Below are positions 47,038 to 59,675 of a DNA stretch of 64,000 bases, piece by piece. The DNA comes from Camarhynchus parvulus (lineage: Eukaryota; Chordata; Aves; Passeriformes; Thraupidae): positions 11,435,501 to 11,499,500 of the forward strand of contig NC_044590.1 in NCBI RefSeq assembly GCF_901933205.1, in the 5' to 3' direction. The position numbers were made by a program, and so were the translations under genes. The first letter of the stretch is position 1. Each line of letters opens with the position of its first letter. Under the pieces are notes generated by a model. It searched no databases. It was given only the letters and a program-made list of their open reading frames with translations, and was not told the origin of the DNA.

Positions 47038-47535
47038 TGTTCTGTACATCACCCTCTGGACACACACATTCTCTCACACACAAATCATTTCTCCTGGGAC
47101 ATCTGCCTGTTTAGGTCGGGGACATCTTGTCAGCTGCAGCAATTTGTCCAGTCTCACAGGATGGCCAGTGAACTCCCCCCAAACACAGCAGCCCAAAAAG
47201 AGGGGCTGGTTGGCAAAATTCAGGAGCCAAATGACAACACATGTAAATGTTTTATGCTTTTGTGAAGCACAGAGGGGGCTTTAAGAATGTTCTGTACATG
47301 ACCCTCTGGACACACACATTCTCTCACACACAAATAATTTTTCCCATGACATCTGCCTGTTTAGGATGGGGACATCTCGTCAACTGCAGCAATTTGTCCA
47401 GTCTCACAGAATGGCCAGTGAATTCCCCCCCAACACAGCAGCCCAAAAAGAGGGGCTGGTTGGCAAAATTCGGGAGCCAAATGAAAGACATGTAAATGTT
47501 TTATGCTTTATGAAGCACAGAGGGGGCTTTTAGAA
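47038..47535. repeat. 250-bp tandem duplication (two copies)
   Basis: Copy 1 is 47038-47287 and copy 2 is 47288-47535. Both begin TGTTCTGTACAT and end in GGGGGCTTT-AGAA. By eye I count about 20 differences, so they are roughly 92% identical. The unit has no CR1 or LTR signature and the two copies do not keep a common reading frame. Confidence 0.93.
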
Positions 47536-49424
47536 CCATTCACACATCTTGCTTAATCTTAATTTGAAAATAACTCCTTTTGAACTCTACTTTCAGGGAG
47601 TTAAAGAACAAAACCACAAATCTAGCTCCCCTGCTAGCTTCTTCCAATACAAGAAAGTTGTTTCTACAAATTATTACTCTCAAATTCTGTTGTGTGGAAG
47701 GTTTTTACTGTAGAAAAAACAGAGCAAAAACTGAGAAGGTTTTTGGTGTATTAAGGAATCAACATTTGTCACCTGATATTTGTGCCCTTACACACCCCTT
47801 GTACCAGAGGAGAAACAATTGTGCCCTGTGATGAAGTCTGACTTGAACACCAGTTCTCAGACTCCAGGCATTAAAAATTAATTATTCTTTACAAGAAAAT
47901 AGAGTTTAAATGCATTGTCTCTGCCTGGGTGGGATTGAGCTGTGCCTTGGCTGCACAGAGGTGCTGGGAGCAGGGCTCCTTCACAGGGATCCCTTGCACA
48001 GCTCTGGCAGCACAGCAGGGCAAGGTTAAAGTTGATGTTTTGCAGCTTCACAGAGGAGTGAAAAGTGTGTCTTGTGCCATGCAGATCAAAAGGTTCTGCA
48101 GCTCAGGCAAAACCCAGTCTGCAGAGAGCACCTGCAAACAGCCAGGCTATTCTCAAATAACTTCAATTCTGCACAGGCAGGAGCTCCAGATGAATTGAAA
48201 TAGGGAGAAATAGGGAGGTCCCCAAAAGAGAGCATCAGGGGAAGCACCATACATAAACACGAGCCTTGAATAACCCGTTTGATAAATATTACTCACTTTG
48301 CATAGAACCTACATATACAAGCTCACTCCTACTGAAGTCAAGTGAGCTGAACTTCCTTAACACTGAGATCAGGGTCTAAACACAGCTGTAAATTGTAGGA
48401 AATTATCTTTGAGTAGCAGCACAATGTAAATCCAAGGGGTTTGGGCTAGACCACAGGAGCCTCAGCCCCCTTCTCATTTTTACACCACAGAAATTTCTAC
48501 TTTACACAATCTCAAATTATTGATTTAGATTAACTTAGCTCAATTATATAAGCTTTAGAAAAGACAGTAAAATAAGTATCAATGGCTAACTTGTGGTGCA
48601 GCATGGAAGAGAATTTCACTACATTCAAGACAGCATCAAATCAGGATATTGTAACTCTCATATTTAATATTTTTATTCATCCCAGTAAAAGGTTTACTAA
48701 TTGATGGTGTCATACTGTACTAAACAGCACATGCCAGGAGAAACAGCTGCTAATGCTTCCCAGCAACAGGACTGAAAAAAAACAACATATCCAACAGAAA
48801 GAACTAAATGCAAATAGGTAGAATACTACTATTTATGTACCTTTTTTTTTCTGAGAGAATCAATAGAAAGTAGAAGTTTCTTTTTAAAAGGAGACAGGTT
48901 TTGTTTGGTTGAGCATAGAAAGTTCATGGAAGTGCAGGATCATTACAAATTAAAGGATTACTGATGCATGACATACAACATGGCTGCAATCAAGTAAACA
49001 AAGCAATAAGACAGGAAAAATCTGTCACAGCCCAGGCACCTTGCACCTGGAACTTTGTGAGAACTTGAGGTTTTTTCAGTGCAAAATGCTGTCAGTCATA
49101 AAATGAGCAATCTGTTCTCCTCTGAACAAAGACAAACCCAAGGTCCAACTCGTGCAGCTTCAGCTTTTCCATGGTGGCAGAGAATTCAAACCCAGCTCAG
49201 CAGCAGCTTGAATTCACATGCCTGAAACCCAAGGATGCCATCTGCAGCCCTGCATTTACATTTAACATTCAGTTGTGGTCCTGGCAAACTTCAGCCTCAG
49301 CCTCCAGAGCCTCAGCCTTGTACTCTCCCAATATCCACGTGTTGACTCCTAAACTAAAGGGACACTCAAAGGAAAACTTGTCACCAACACTAAAGCTGTG
49401 TGGCAGTGTTTGGTGTCCCAGCAC
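47536..49424. other. Unique sequence, no feature recognised
   Basis: Noncoding DNA. The frame at 49171-49593 (+, 140 codons) runs across the CR1 fragment into LTR C2 and is not credible. Confidence 0.5.
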
Positions 49425-49482
49425 GTTGGACTCGATGGTCTTGAAGGTCTCTCCCTGCCTGGTGGTTCTGTGTGTGTGCAGC
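49425..49482 (+). mobile_element. Short CR1 3' fragment
   Basis: 'gttggactcgatggtcttga' followed by 'aggtctct', with a degraded terminus 'gtggttctgtg'. This is the plus-orientation CR1 3' end. Confidence 0.75.
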
Positions 49483-49516
49483 AGGGGTGAACTGTTGTAT
49501 TTGTGCTGCCTCCAGA

Positions 49517-49906
49517 CGAAGGCAGGAATGATGAATCTCACTCCATGTTCTCAGAAGGCTCATTTATTACTTTATAATATTATATTATATTAAAGAATAC
49601 TAAACTATACTAAAGAATACAGAAAGGACACTTACTGAATGCTAAAAAGATAATAATGAAAACTGGTGACTGTCCCCAGAGTCCTGACACAGCTTGGCCC
49701 TGATTGGCCAAAGAGTGAAAACAACTCACAGCAGAATGCAATGGAACAATCACCTGTGGGTAAACAATCTCCAAACCCATTGCACATGTGAGCACAACAC
49801 AGGAGAAGCAAATGAGATAAGAATTGTTTTCCTTTTCTCTGAGGCTTCTCAGCTTCCCAAGAGAAAACCCTGAGTGGAGGGATTTTTCTAGGAAATGTGA
49901 ATGCCA
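49517..49906 (-). mobile_element. Solo LTR, family C (copy C2), ERVK-like
   Basis: About 390 bp; on the minus strand it begins TGGCATTCACATTTCC and ends CCTGCCTTCG. It has a CCAAT-type GGCCAATCAGGGCC region and an ATAATAAATGAGC poly(A) signal near its 3' end. It is nearly identical to C5 over the middle (one difference in about 150 bp by eye). The TSD is not clear. Open frames across it on both strands are incidental. Confidence 0.88.
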
Positions 49907-52900
49907 CAGTGACCCAGGACAAGGGCTCCCTGCAAACACCCACACTGCTGTCACCACAGCTTCCCCTGAATGTTCCTGCAGTACAGGGCATGCACATGGA
50001 AAAATAGAAATGCTGCTTCAGTTTGAAGTCATTCAGCCACAGAGCTTCTCTCTTCTCCAGAGCCCTGGAGCCCATCTGCTGCTGCCTGCTGCAGGTGATA
50101 TGGACCAAAGTCAGAGTCAGCATTACTCCAGAGCATCACTGCAGGCTGGGCAATGCACAGGCAGCACTGGGAACATGCTGCCCACACAACTACCACTAGA
50201 ACTACTCCAGCCTCAAAAATATCTCTATCAGCATCCATTACTATACCTATTGACTGTTTATAAAATAATTCTTCTAGTATTGGATTTATCTCAAAGTCTC
50301 GAGCCTGGAGAATTGACATGCAGAACAGCTTATTATAAATCTCACAAACAAGGACAACTGCAAAGTCATTTTGTACAACTTTCAAAGTTGAGAAGCTCTA
50401 AAATGGACAGAAATCCCATTACTGCAGCACAGCATCCCATAATTCAGCACTGAGACACTCTCCCAGTGCTGTTACACAGCTCACACAGGGCATGAGTATT
50501 TGTGTCAATATGGATCAGTCCATGCAATGTGCAACTGATTTTCCATAGTCAACCTTAAGTGTAATCAAACAATTTAAAGCCTCAATGGGTATTTTAACAG
50601 ATGGAAAGAAATCCAAATGAGTAAAGGCATTTTGATATTTGCTACCACTCAGAGTTTCCAAGCTTTCAGCACACATATGTTTATTCAGAGAGTTGATTGG
50701 GATCACGGGTGAGTGATTATTTATTGACATGTGCACAGAGGGATGGAAACAGAATGGGATAATTGGTTCCTTGCCAGAGTAACTGGCAATCCTTATTGAC
50801 CATTTTTTTATTTTTTGGACATCAGCCCAAATATGATACTGCATGTGCCAGAGAAGCTTTACATTTGGCAAAAGTGGAACTACAGGAATAACTTCCTACA
50901 TGTGATTAACCCTCCTAATTCAGGGCCAAGATACTCCTCAAACCTCACAGTTAGTCAGGGCCTCCATCTGCACATGGTACAGAACAGCTACACACACACA
51001 CATTATTTTCAGCAATCCAAGCAGAAAAACAAGTCGGCATTTAAGAAAAACAAACCAGCAGCACTCAGATGCCTTTCAGACCCCTGGTATGAAGCAGTAA
51101 TCACCACCTTTCTCTGACAGCCCACTATTAAAATGAGGGAAGAGCAAATGTTTGCTTTCCTGAGAAGGGCAATATTCCAACAGATGAGGAGCAGAACCAC
51201 CAAATATTGACAGAGCACCAGGATCCTCAGTCGGAGCAGAGCAAGGTCAAGGTCCCTGTCCCTGCTGGGACTTGAGCTGAGCCCCTTCCCCTCCTGGAGG
51301 GGAACCCTCTGCCAGCTGAAGTGTGGGTAATAATCCTGTCAGAGGGCTGCAAACACAGATGCCACACTCACAAAGATCACTTAAAAACCCTCAGACTCTT
51401 CTGTCCAACGAAGCTGGAAGGAGGAGGTGGATCAGCTCCAAGGAGTGCCCAGGAGCTTTCCCACATGTGGGCTTTGAAGCAGATCCCTGAGCACAGCTGC
51501 TCAGCTGTTAATGCACAAACCTTCACATCAATTCAAAGAATGCTTTCATGTCTCTCCATACGGCTGAAGGCACAGGCAAAATTGTGCTGCTTGTATTTTA
51601 TCTGTGAGCAGCATCAATGAAAGTCAGATATGTCAGAAACCCAGGTTTTTTCTTCTCAAATCTAAAAATTCATCTCCTCCCCAAGCCTTTCCTTAAGCAT
51701 CCTTCTTGGTAAACTGGAAGACTTTGCTACCTGAGAAGACTTTGGCCCATATATGCAAATTACAATCTTTCCACAAACTTTTTTTTTTGAAACGCTGTAA
51801 TTTACCTTTAATTATTAACAGCAGAGAAATTCAAACAAAACAAAACCACAACATTTGCTTATGGGATTGCTAATCAACTTTCCAGCTTTGTTAGAATTAA
51901 CAGAACTGCCTTCAAGGCCCCCCTTGAAGCCTCTGTCCCCTCTTCTGCATAAGAATATGTGCACAAGTGGATACAAATACATAATCTTGAATCTTTAAGG
52001 CTGCAAAACAGACATAAAAATCTACAAATTTAGAGTCAAATAAAAAAAGTGCAGAGCAGACTGTTTGAATTACAGGTAGCTACATTATTTTGAGTTTCAA
52101 GCTCTAAAAAATGAGGGGAGGAGGAAGATGAAATCAACCCCAAGACGTAAAATTTGTTCATATAGTTTCTTTTTTGGAGATAAAATATTTGCCACATAGA
52201 TTTGTGGGAAAAAGGGGGTTATTTCCCAGCTTTGCTAAGAATCACCAGCTTGTGTGGAGAGATTTTGTGCAGATTGGTATCCTTTAACTCATAGAAAAAC
52301 CCCAAGAGAATCATTTGACTCAATGTCTGGTTTGGGAGAGAATTCACAACTTAGCATTTTCCCCCAGTACAAAATGCACAGGACAGGGATGGGATGCACA
52401 TAGAGCAGGGAAACCTGAAAAACATCCTCCAAAGTTCACCTGCTTCCCAAAACCAGCAGAGGTTTCACAAAAACACTTGTTTTACAACCCAATTCAGAAA
52501 TATTTCTACTCCCATTGGTAATTCTGACAATTTTCAGCCTGTGCTTATCCACAGCTCAGCACAGATGTGGAAAGAGATTTGGAGGAAGGTGCCAGGGGGA
52601 AAGGGAAAAAGCAGTCAGCTCTACATGCAAGGCTTTATCTGGATGAGGAAACAGTGCTAAAAGAAAGCAATTTAGCAGCTGACACTAAACTTCCTTACTT
52701 TAATACCTCCAAGTTAAAAATCAATAGATTTTAATTGTTCATTCCAAAGTAATGTTTTGTTCTGAACTGAGGCAGAGCTTCCATGCTTTCTGCCAAAGAT
52801 TGCTCCTCAACAAGTGTTGGAGTATTGATTTTGATTTCACTCATCAATAAAATACTCCATTGCAATTCCTACATCGTGTAATATAAAACTTGAAGATTTC

Positions 52901-54584
52901 CCCCAAAAAAGTAAGTAATGCTGCAAGAATACAGTGAAAACTGACACATTTTCTTCCTGTCTTGCTAACCCTGCTGGGATAGAGGTAAATGAGCTATTTT
53001 TGCCCCCACTTGCACAGCCACAGACAGGACTGAGGCTCACCCTGTCTCCTTGGGGACTCTGCAACAGGAACCAAAGGCTCTCTGCAGCCACAGGAGCCTG
53101 CACAGCCTCAGCAATAGCTCAGACACCAAAGTCTCATCCTAAAGCATCCTTTCCCATCTGTTAAAAACAATTCAGGAGTTCCTTCAGACTCAGGCAAGAT
53201 GAGAGCTACACCAACCATGCTGCTGAGCTCGTGGATGTGTACAAGTCCAGATAAATGCCCACATCTTCCCTCACCAAAACAGGGGGGTTCAGAGCAGAGG
53301 AGCTCTCTCTTGCCTTGTTTAATGCACACATTTAAAATACTCTCATTTAAAAAACCTGCTTCCAGGAATACTTGCAGTGCTTGCAGTTCACACACTACCA
53401 CAGGCAGGCAGGGGAAGATTTCAGAAATCATTAAATTTAACAAGACTGCTCCAAGCAGACAGACAGCAGCACTGTCAAACCTGTAATGGGTCTGAGGTGC
53501 CAGTGGAGCCACAGGAGCAAAGCCAGGCTAACCAGGGTGGTTTGGGCACACAGACCTTACCCACAGCACAGCAGAGTCTGCCTCCACTGAGAGCTCTCTC
53601 TACTGCAGCTCCATCAATGAAAAAAGAAACAACCCTCTTTCTCCCACAAAGGCTGCTCTGCTATATTAAGATGTGATCAAATGCAAAAATAAGTCTTAAA
53701 GAGAGTGCTGGCAGAAAAGGGATTTTGGAGGTGTCAAATATGCAGCACTACACTTGGTGGCACCACTCCCTATGAATGTGAGTTAAACCACAAACCGCCC
53801 CAGCCCACCCAACACACCACAGGAGACAAAGCTGACTTGTTTTTTTTTATAATTTACAAAATTAAAACACACTTTAAGACTTGCTTCTAAGCTAGGTTTA
53901 GTCCTAGAATCCAAGTCACGACACAGCAGGGATATCCACACTATAATGAGGCCAAGTACTAGAAGCATCTTCAGCTTTCCAAAAGAACCAAATAAATTGT
54001 TCAAGAAGCCCTTAAAAAAAAACCAACTCAGCTTCTAGCAAAAAAAAATTATAGACAAGTCAGTGTGACACAAAAAATAAATCTCTCCTCTTGTATATTG
54101 TCTCAAAAAGAATTAGTATGTTTTCCCTTAAATGAAAATATAACAGCTGCTGACACTCTGATTATTAGCTTTCTGTACCAAGTGGACAGCACTGAGACAG
54201 TAAATCAAGATGAACATAATACACCAATTTATTCAGCAAAGCCAAATATTTGAGCAAGCACACACCGAAATTTAATCAAGCAAGAATCAACTGGGAAATC
54301 CTACCCTGTGCATCAGCTACCTCCAAATAAATCCTAAAATATACACGTACGTGTAAAATACACACAGAGGAAAATGTGACAGTACAAACAGGCTTTGCAT
54401 TAGGGTTGATCTGTGCAGAGAGGATTAAAACAGACACACAGACACAATTATTACATGATGTCCTGGTGCAAATCCAGCAGGAGGCAACAATAATGAAGGG
54501 ATTGGAGCACCTGACACAAAAGGAGAGCTCAGCCTCAGGAAGGTGCATTGGGTTATCCATGTCCATGGGAAGGAATGAAGGAGA
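49907..54584. other. Unique sequence, no feature recognised
   Basis: The longest repeat-poor interval. Many short overlapping frames occur, none with a recognisable domain. It contains an ACACACAC run near 50992 and short homopolymers. No RNA gene is identified. Confidence 0.5.
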
Positions 54585-54752
54585 TGCCCAGAGAAGCTGT
54601 GGATGCCCCTGGATCCCTGCCAGTGCCCAAGGCCAGGCTGGACAGGGCTGGGAGCAGCCTGGGACAGTGGAAGGTGACCCTGCCCATGGCAGGGGTGGGA
54701 TGAGATGTCTTTAAGGTCCCTTTCAACCCAAACCATTCCATGATTCCATGAT
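54585..54752 (+). mobile_element. CR1 LINE 3' fragment
   Basis: Plus-orientation CR1 tail: 'ggatgcccctggatccctgc', 'aaggccaggctggacagggc', 'ggtgaccctgcccatggcag' and 'ggtccctttcaacccaaacc', ending in the 'attccatgattccatgat' terminal repeat. Well preserved. Confidence 0.93.
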
Positions 54753-55174
54753 CTCTTCCTCCAAGGAAGTACTGGCACCACTCAGTGTTCCTGAGGTTTT
54801 TGGAAGGTGAACAAGAAGTAACTCCACTGATTGTATTGAACACATGTTCATGGATGACAGCCAAGATCTAAACAAACCTTCTTGAGAAGTTATCCTTTGA
54901 TACTACTGAGAAATAGGAGCCAACCTGAAAACACACACCCCTGTGGCATCTTCTATCAGGAGATCCTCAAATAATTCCCCAGTGTTCACTAAGCACCCTC
55001 AAACTCCTGAGAGATAGAAAAGAAACAAGGATGCCCCTTACAACAGACTTATGTGAAACATGGAAAAAATTCACTTGCTCAAGGTTATCAAACAAGATGG
55101 GGACAGAGTTTGGAACAGGGAAGCTGAGCCTCCAAATCCCTGATCTAAGCACGTGGTATTTTTGGGGTCTCCCA
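54753..55174. other. Unique sequence, no feature recognised
   Basis: Short noncoding stretch between the CR1 tail and LTR C4. Confidence 0.4.
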
Positions 55175-55547
55175 TGGCAGGAAGGAAATGATGAATCTGA
55201 CTTCATGTTCTTGGAAGGCTAGTTTATTATTTTATGATATTATCTTATATTTAAGAATGCTATACTAAACTATACTAAAGAATAGAGAAAGGATACAGAC
55301 AGAAGGCTAAAAGACAATAATGAAAAACTTGTGACTCCTTCCAGAGTCCTGACACAGCTGGACTGTGATTGGTCATTAAGTAAAAACAATTCACATGTTG
55401 AATAAACAATCTCCAACCACATTCTAAAGCAACAAAACACAAGAGAAGCAATCAAATAATTATTGTTTTAATTTTCTCTGAGGCTTCTCAGCTTCCCAAG
55501 AGTAAAAATCCTAACAAAGGTATTTTTCAAAAAATAGGACAATAGCA
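55175..55547 (-). mobile_element. Solo LTR, family C (copy C4), ERVK-like
   Basis: Shows the C order: 'gaatctgacttcatgttc' start, A/T-rich TATACTAAACTATAC run, 'cagagtcctgacacagctgg', 'taaacaatctccaac' and 'ttttctctgaggcttctc'. Diverged from C2 and C5 with several small deletions, so it is older. No TSD remains. Confidence 0.82.
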
Positions 55548-56228
55548 TTAAGCACAGCACCAAACTCCACCTGCTCCCTGATGGAGCATCCCAAGTGCAG
55601 CAATTCCTGGGAGCATGAAGAGTGCTGTGAAGGGAGCCCAGCTCTCACAGACTGCACGATTTCAGTGCAACATTCACTGCGCTGCTTTGCCCCCAAGGAA
55701 AGCTGAAGTCAGCTAAAAAAGGCAAGATTTCATTCTCACCTGTGAGATTACCAAATACAAGTGTGGTGAGTCAGAGTACTTTGATTTTCCTGGTAAACCA
55801 GGAGCAGACAGAGAGCTGTGATATCCTTTAGTCTGAAAGAATTAATTAACAGTGCAGTATCATAAGGAGCTGGGGGAGGGGAACCTTGATTCATGTTCAT
55901 CTTTAAATACATTTTCTTTAAATCATTTCCTTGTGCAATTACTCATATATTACAGATAATGTTCTTGTACTCGATTTGCCTTGCTGTAAAACAGCAACAT
56001 AAACATTTTCCTCCTCCCTAATATCTTTGGAATCAAAGTTATCATCTGATGAGAGGTATCCAGGGGAACAGTATTCAATACAACAAATAATTTTTCATTG
56101 GTATTTACTTCCTCTTTAAAATATTAAAGTGCAAGGAAGGGAGTAGAAAGAGCCACGGTCAATTCATACATAAATATTTAGCTTGGAGATGCAATTCCTG
56201 CTTCCATTACTTTGTACTCTTTTATTAC
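55548..56228. promoter_or_regulatory. AT-rich unique block; candidate conserved element at 55838-56130
   Basis: Non-repetitive AT-rich DNA. The 55838-56130 part has GAATTAATTAACAG, TTTAAATCATTTCC and ATTACTCATATATTACAG, and an isolated TCGA near 55973. Enhancer-like by composition only. Confidence 0.2.
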
Positions 56229-56580
56229 TGCCTCCTAAGGACAAGTACTGCCAGTAAACTGCAGTTTAAGTTTCCAGGCTTTTATTTCGTACTGAGTTCC
56301 CATAAAAGAGAAATTCCAAGTTCCATCTATTCCTGAACAATTAGCTCAATTCCTGTTCTGACAGACAGGCTAAGAAGTGGCAGCCCTGTCCTCCTGCATG
56401 AATTCCATGCCACTGGAATGTCTCTCCATGACAAAGAGAAAAGTGCAATTTTGCAAAAAGCAAACTTCTTAACCCCACCATGCTTCTCCCACATTTTTGC
56501 AACTTGCCACAAGCTTCTCCCACAGTGCTGAATCATGGAATTGTTTAGGCTGGAAAATACCTCTAAAATCATTGAGTCAG
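56229..56580. repeat. Dispersed local duplication, copy 1
   Basis: Aligns with 58715-59037. Shared words include AAGTTTCCAGGCT, TCATAAAAGA-AAATT and TTCCTGCATGAATT, together with the CR1 junction (ATTGTTTAG-CTGGAAAA). Moderate divergence with indels. The CR1 3' end lies at the same position in both, so the CR1 insertion is older than the duplication. Confidence 0.8.
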
Positions 56581-57062
56581 GCTGTTAACCCAGCACTGAC
56601 CAAGCCACCTCTAAACCACGGCCCCAAATGCCACATCCACACACCTTTTAATTTCCCTCATGAATTGTGACTCCACCACTGCCCTGGGCAGCTGTGCCAG
56701 TGTTTGACAACCTTTTCCATGAGGAAATTTTCCTAAATCTCTAGACTAAACCTCCCCTGGCCCAGCCTGAGGGCGTTCCCTCCCCTCCTGTCCCTGTTCC
56801 CTGGGAGCAGAGCCCAACCTGGGGCTGTCCCCTCCTGGCAGGAGCTCTGCAGAGCCACAAGGTCCCCCCTGAGCCTCCTCTTCTCCAGGCTGAGCCCCTT
56901 TCCCAGCTCCCTCAGCCCCTCCTGGTGCTCCAGCCCCTTCCCTGGACACTCTCCAGCCCTTCCAGGTCTTTGCCACGAGGCCCCAGAACCGACCCCAGGA
57001 TTCAAGGTGGGGTCTCACCAGTGCCCAGCACAGGGGGACAATCCCTGCCCTGATCCTGCTGG
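56525..57062 (-). mobile_element. CR1 LINE 3' fragment (long copy)
   Basis: A reverse-oriented CR1 tail of about 540 bp: 'gaatcatggaattgtttagg', 'ttaacccagcactgaccaag', 'ccaccactgccctgggcagc', 'ctaaacctcccctggcccag', 'cctcttctccaggctgagcc' and 'aggtggggtctcaccagtgc'. The order and content are classic CR1. The 170-codon minus frame inside it (56746-57258) lacks a recognisable domain and is likely chance. Confidence 0.95.
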
Positions 57063-57343
57063 ACTTTTCAGAGGTTTCAAGATCCTTGGTGAGCATTGCA
57101 TTCTCAACAGAGCTCTCCAGCAGGCTGCAGCCTCTGGCAGGCACGAGGGGATGGGAGGAATGAGCCCAAGGAGGAGAAAAGCAAAGCCCAGCAGCACAGG
57201 AAGATCCCCTCAAGCAGAGCTTCCCTCCCTGCACCAGCAGCTCGGCATGAGCCACCATTCTCCTCTCATCCCTCCATCAAAAAAACATGGGGCGAAACTC
57301 AAACTCAAGACCAAAGACTAAGAAAAATCTGCTAAAACATTTT
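57063..57343. other. Unique sequence, no feature recognised
   Basis: Between the CR1 tail and the A4 LTR. No feature. Confidence 0.4.
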
Positions 57344-57949
57344 TGGGAAAAATGCGTATTTTATGATTGGCTTTTCGCAAATATTAAAATGAATATTATA
57401 TGTGTTGCATTAGAAAGTTATGCTGTATTAATTCTAAGTAGTGTATTAAATATAGTTTTAGGTTATAAAAATTGTTAAAATAGAAACGATGCTATGTAGG
57501 ATACTTTTTTTAAAGAAAGGACTTGCAGTGAAATAGCAGCCACAGGACACCTGAATCTTTCAGAGAAAAAGAATTTATTGCCCTCTTATCAGAAGAAATG
57601 AACTTCCCACCTCGAAGGCACTGTTAGGATTCAGAGGAAGAAGCTGACACTGACCAGACAGAATCCTGTGTTTGAAGGGAATTTATGCATCATGGATGAG
57701 GTGTATGAATATGCAACAGGCTGTTGCTTTTAAGGGTTAATCCTCTGTTAACGTGGGTCCTTTTTCGGGTTCATGCTGCCCAGAAAAAGGTACCGGACTG
57801 TCTGTAATTCTTTGTCTCTATTGTCTCATATTGTCCTAATTCAATTTGTCCAAATTATTATTACTCTAATGGTATTACTATTTTTTATAACCATTTTATT
57901 ACTATTAAACTTTTAAAATTTTAAAAACAACTGATTGGCTTTTTTCACA
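57344..57949 (+). mobile_element. Solo LTR, family A (copy A4), ERVL-like
   Basis: A 606-bp element starting TGGGAAAAATGC and ending TTTTTTCACA, collinear with A1-A3. The flanks ATTTT/TTTTT are uninformative T-rich words compatible with a 5-bp TSD. Confidence 0.88.
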
Positions 57950-58714
57950 TTTTTAACTACTGCTATCTTTTACCTTTTTTACGTCTCTTAACAGAGTTGT
58001 CACAGTGGAAAATCTAGAAGTTTCCTAAATAACTCCAATCACTCTGACAGCCTCAGAACAGGAAAGGATCTGCAGATTTACTGGGCATATCCTATGAGCA
58101 CACAGACAAACACCTGCTGCTGTGCCACTATAAATTCCTAGAATATCATTTAACATGGATGGGCATTGCAGGAGCACAGCAGGAATGAACTGCCACTAAA
58201 TGCCTTGCAAAAGGAGAGAGCAGAGTAAGGAAAACGGATTGGAAGCCTCGGGGCATGAAGAAAAAGGGAAGTTTTGAAAAAACTCATTATAATTTGTTCT
58301 CTTTAACTCTATGGTAATATCAATGCTGAGAACAATAGCAAAAAAACAGGGTTGAAGCTAATTTTCAAGAGACATTAATTCCCTCAAGTTGACTGATAAA
58401 TAACAGTGTTTTCTCTCCTCCTTTTTGTCTTTAATGGCATTCAAATGATTCCATTTAATTGCAACAGCACTGGTTTCCCCACCCAGCTTTCTATACTCCA
58501 GTGAAGCACAGGGTGACCTTAATTGTGTACATGATGCTGATTTTGGTTCAAACAAGAAGTATGAGTGCGCCATGTAGCAAATACAAATTTAAACAAACCC
58601 ATAAAGGCTCAAATCCCAATTCATTGCAGTCCAACTGCCTCCTTGCAAGTCTAAGCCACAGTAAAATTCCTGGTAGCCTTTCATGATCCCCTCACAGAGG
58701 AGCTGCCTGCACAG
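57950..58714. other. Unique sequence, no feature recognised
   Basis: Noncoding, AT-leaning DNA between LTR A4 and the second duplication copy. Confidence 0.45.
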
Positions 58715-59037
58715 CTCTAAGGACATGTACTATCAATACAATACAGGTTAAGTTTCCAGGCTCCTATTTTGTCCTGAATTCTCATAAAAGAAAAATTTCC
58801 AGTGCCGTCTAGTTCTGAGCAATTATCTAAGTCACCATCCTGACACAGACAGAGCCTGAGAAGTGACAGCTCTGCCTTCCTGCATGAATTAGGTGCCAGT
58901 GGAATTTAAATCTGTGACAGCAAAAAGCAAATCTATTAATTCCAACACACTTCCCTTAAATTCCCGTGGCTTGTCAAGAGCTCCTTTCACTACATAGAAC
59001 CACAAATTGTTTAGACTGGAAAAGCACTTTACTCTGC
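58715..59037. repeat. Dispersed local duplication, copy 2
   Basis: The partner of 56229-56580. It ends with 45 bp of reverse CR1 3' end (58993-59037: 'acatagaaccacaaattgtt', 'tagactggaaaagc'), the same junction as in copy 1. Beyond this the CR1 stops matching. Confidence 0.8.
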
Positions 59038-59675
59038 CCAAATCCCCAAACTTCTGTTCATTTCCCTGCTTTATCAACTCTGGGGGGATACAAAAAGAGT
59101 TGAGGGTGTTGCAGAGTTACACAGAGAGCAGCAAACTCCCCCTGTACATTCATGCAGCCAAAAAGAGAAGTTCACAAATTCCTGACCACTCAGGTGATGG
59201 GCCTGCCTGCCACAAAGGCACACTAAGAAAAGAGAAATATTAACATCAATAAATAATCAAGATTTCCCAAGGGTCTTAGCTGCACTAATAGGTTATCCAC
59301 AAAACCCTGTGCCAATCTTCTTGCAGGTTTGACTGAAAAAAATCACCTGAGCACACACTCCTGCCACAGGATCTTTAGTTGGTTATGCAAAAGATGGATG
59401 GCCCTGACTGGAGGGGCAGCTACTCAATATTTTGTTTTATTCTTACTGTTAGCTCCGTGGGCCCATGCATTATTTACTGCACACTATGCAAACTGAGCTC
59501 CACAGAGAGAATTATTAATTTCCTCTCAGGTTTCTCCACAGCTATAGAATTTCTGGACTTTCACCAGCATTCAGACACCCTCACCACACCTCCTCAGAGC
59601 TCTGTGTTCAACCCTGTCTCTTTCAGGCACTCAAAGATTGAGGATTAACCCATGTTAACATAATGTGATGTTCCC
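59038..59675. other. Unique sequence, no feature recognised
   Basis: Noncoding DNA ending with TTCCC (59671-59675), the left TSD of A5. Confidence 0.45.

Noticed and set aside
49824..50453. 209-codon plus-strand frame as a gene
   Set aside because: It begins inside LTR C2 and has no protein-like content; likely chance.
56746..57258. 170-codon minus-strand frame as CR1 ORF2 remnant
   Set aside because: It lies in the CR1 3' untranslated-type region and neighbouring DNA; no endonuclease or reverse transcriptase motif is visible.
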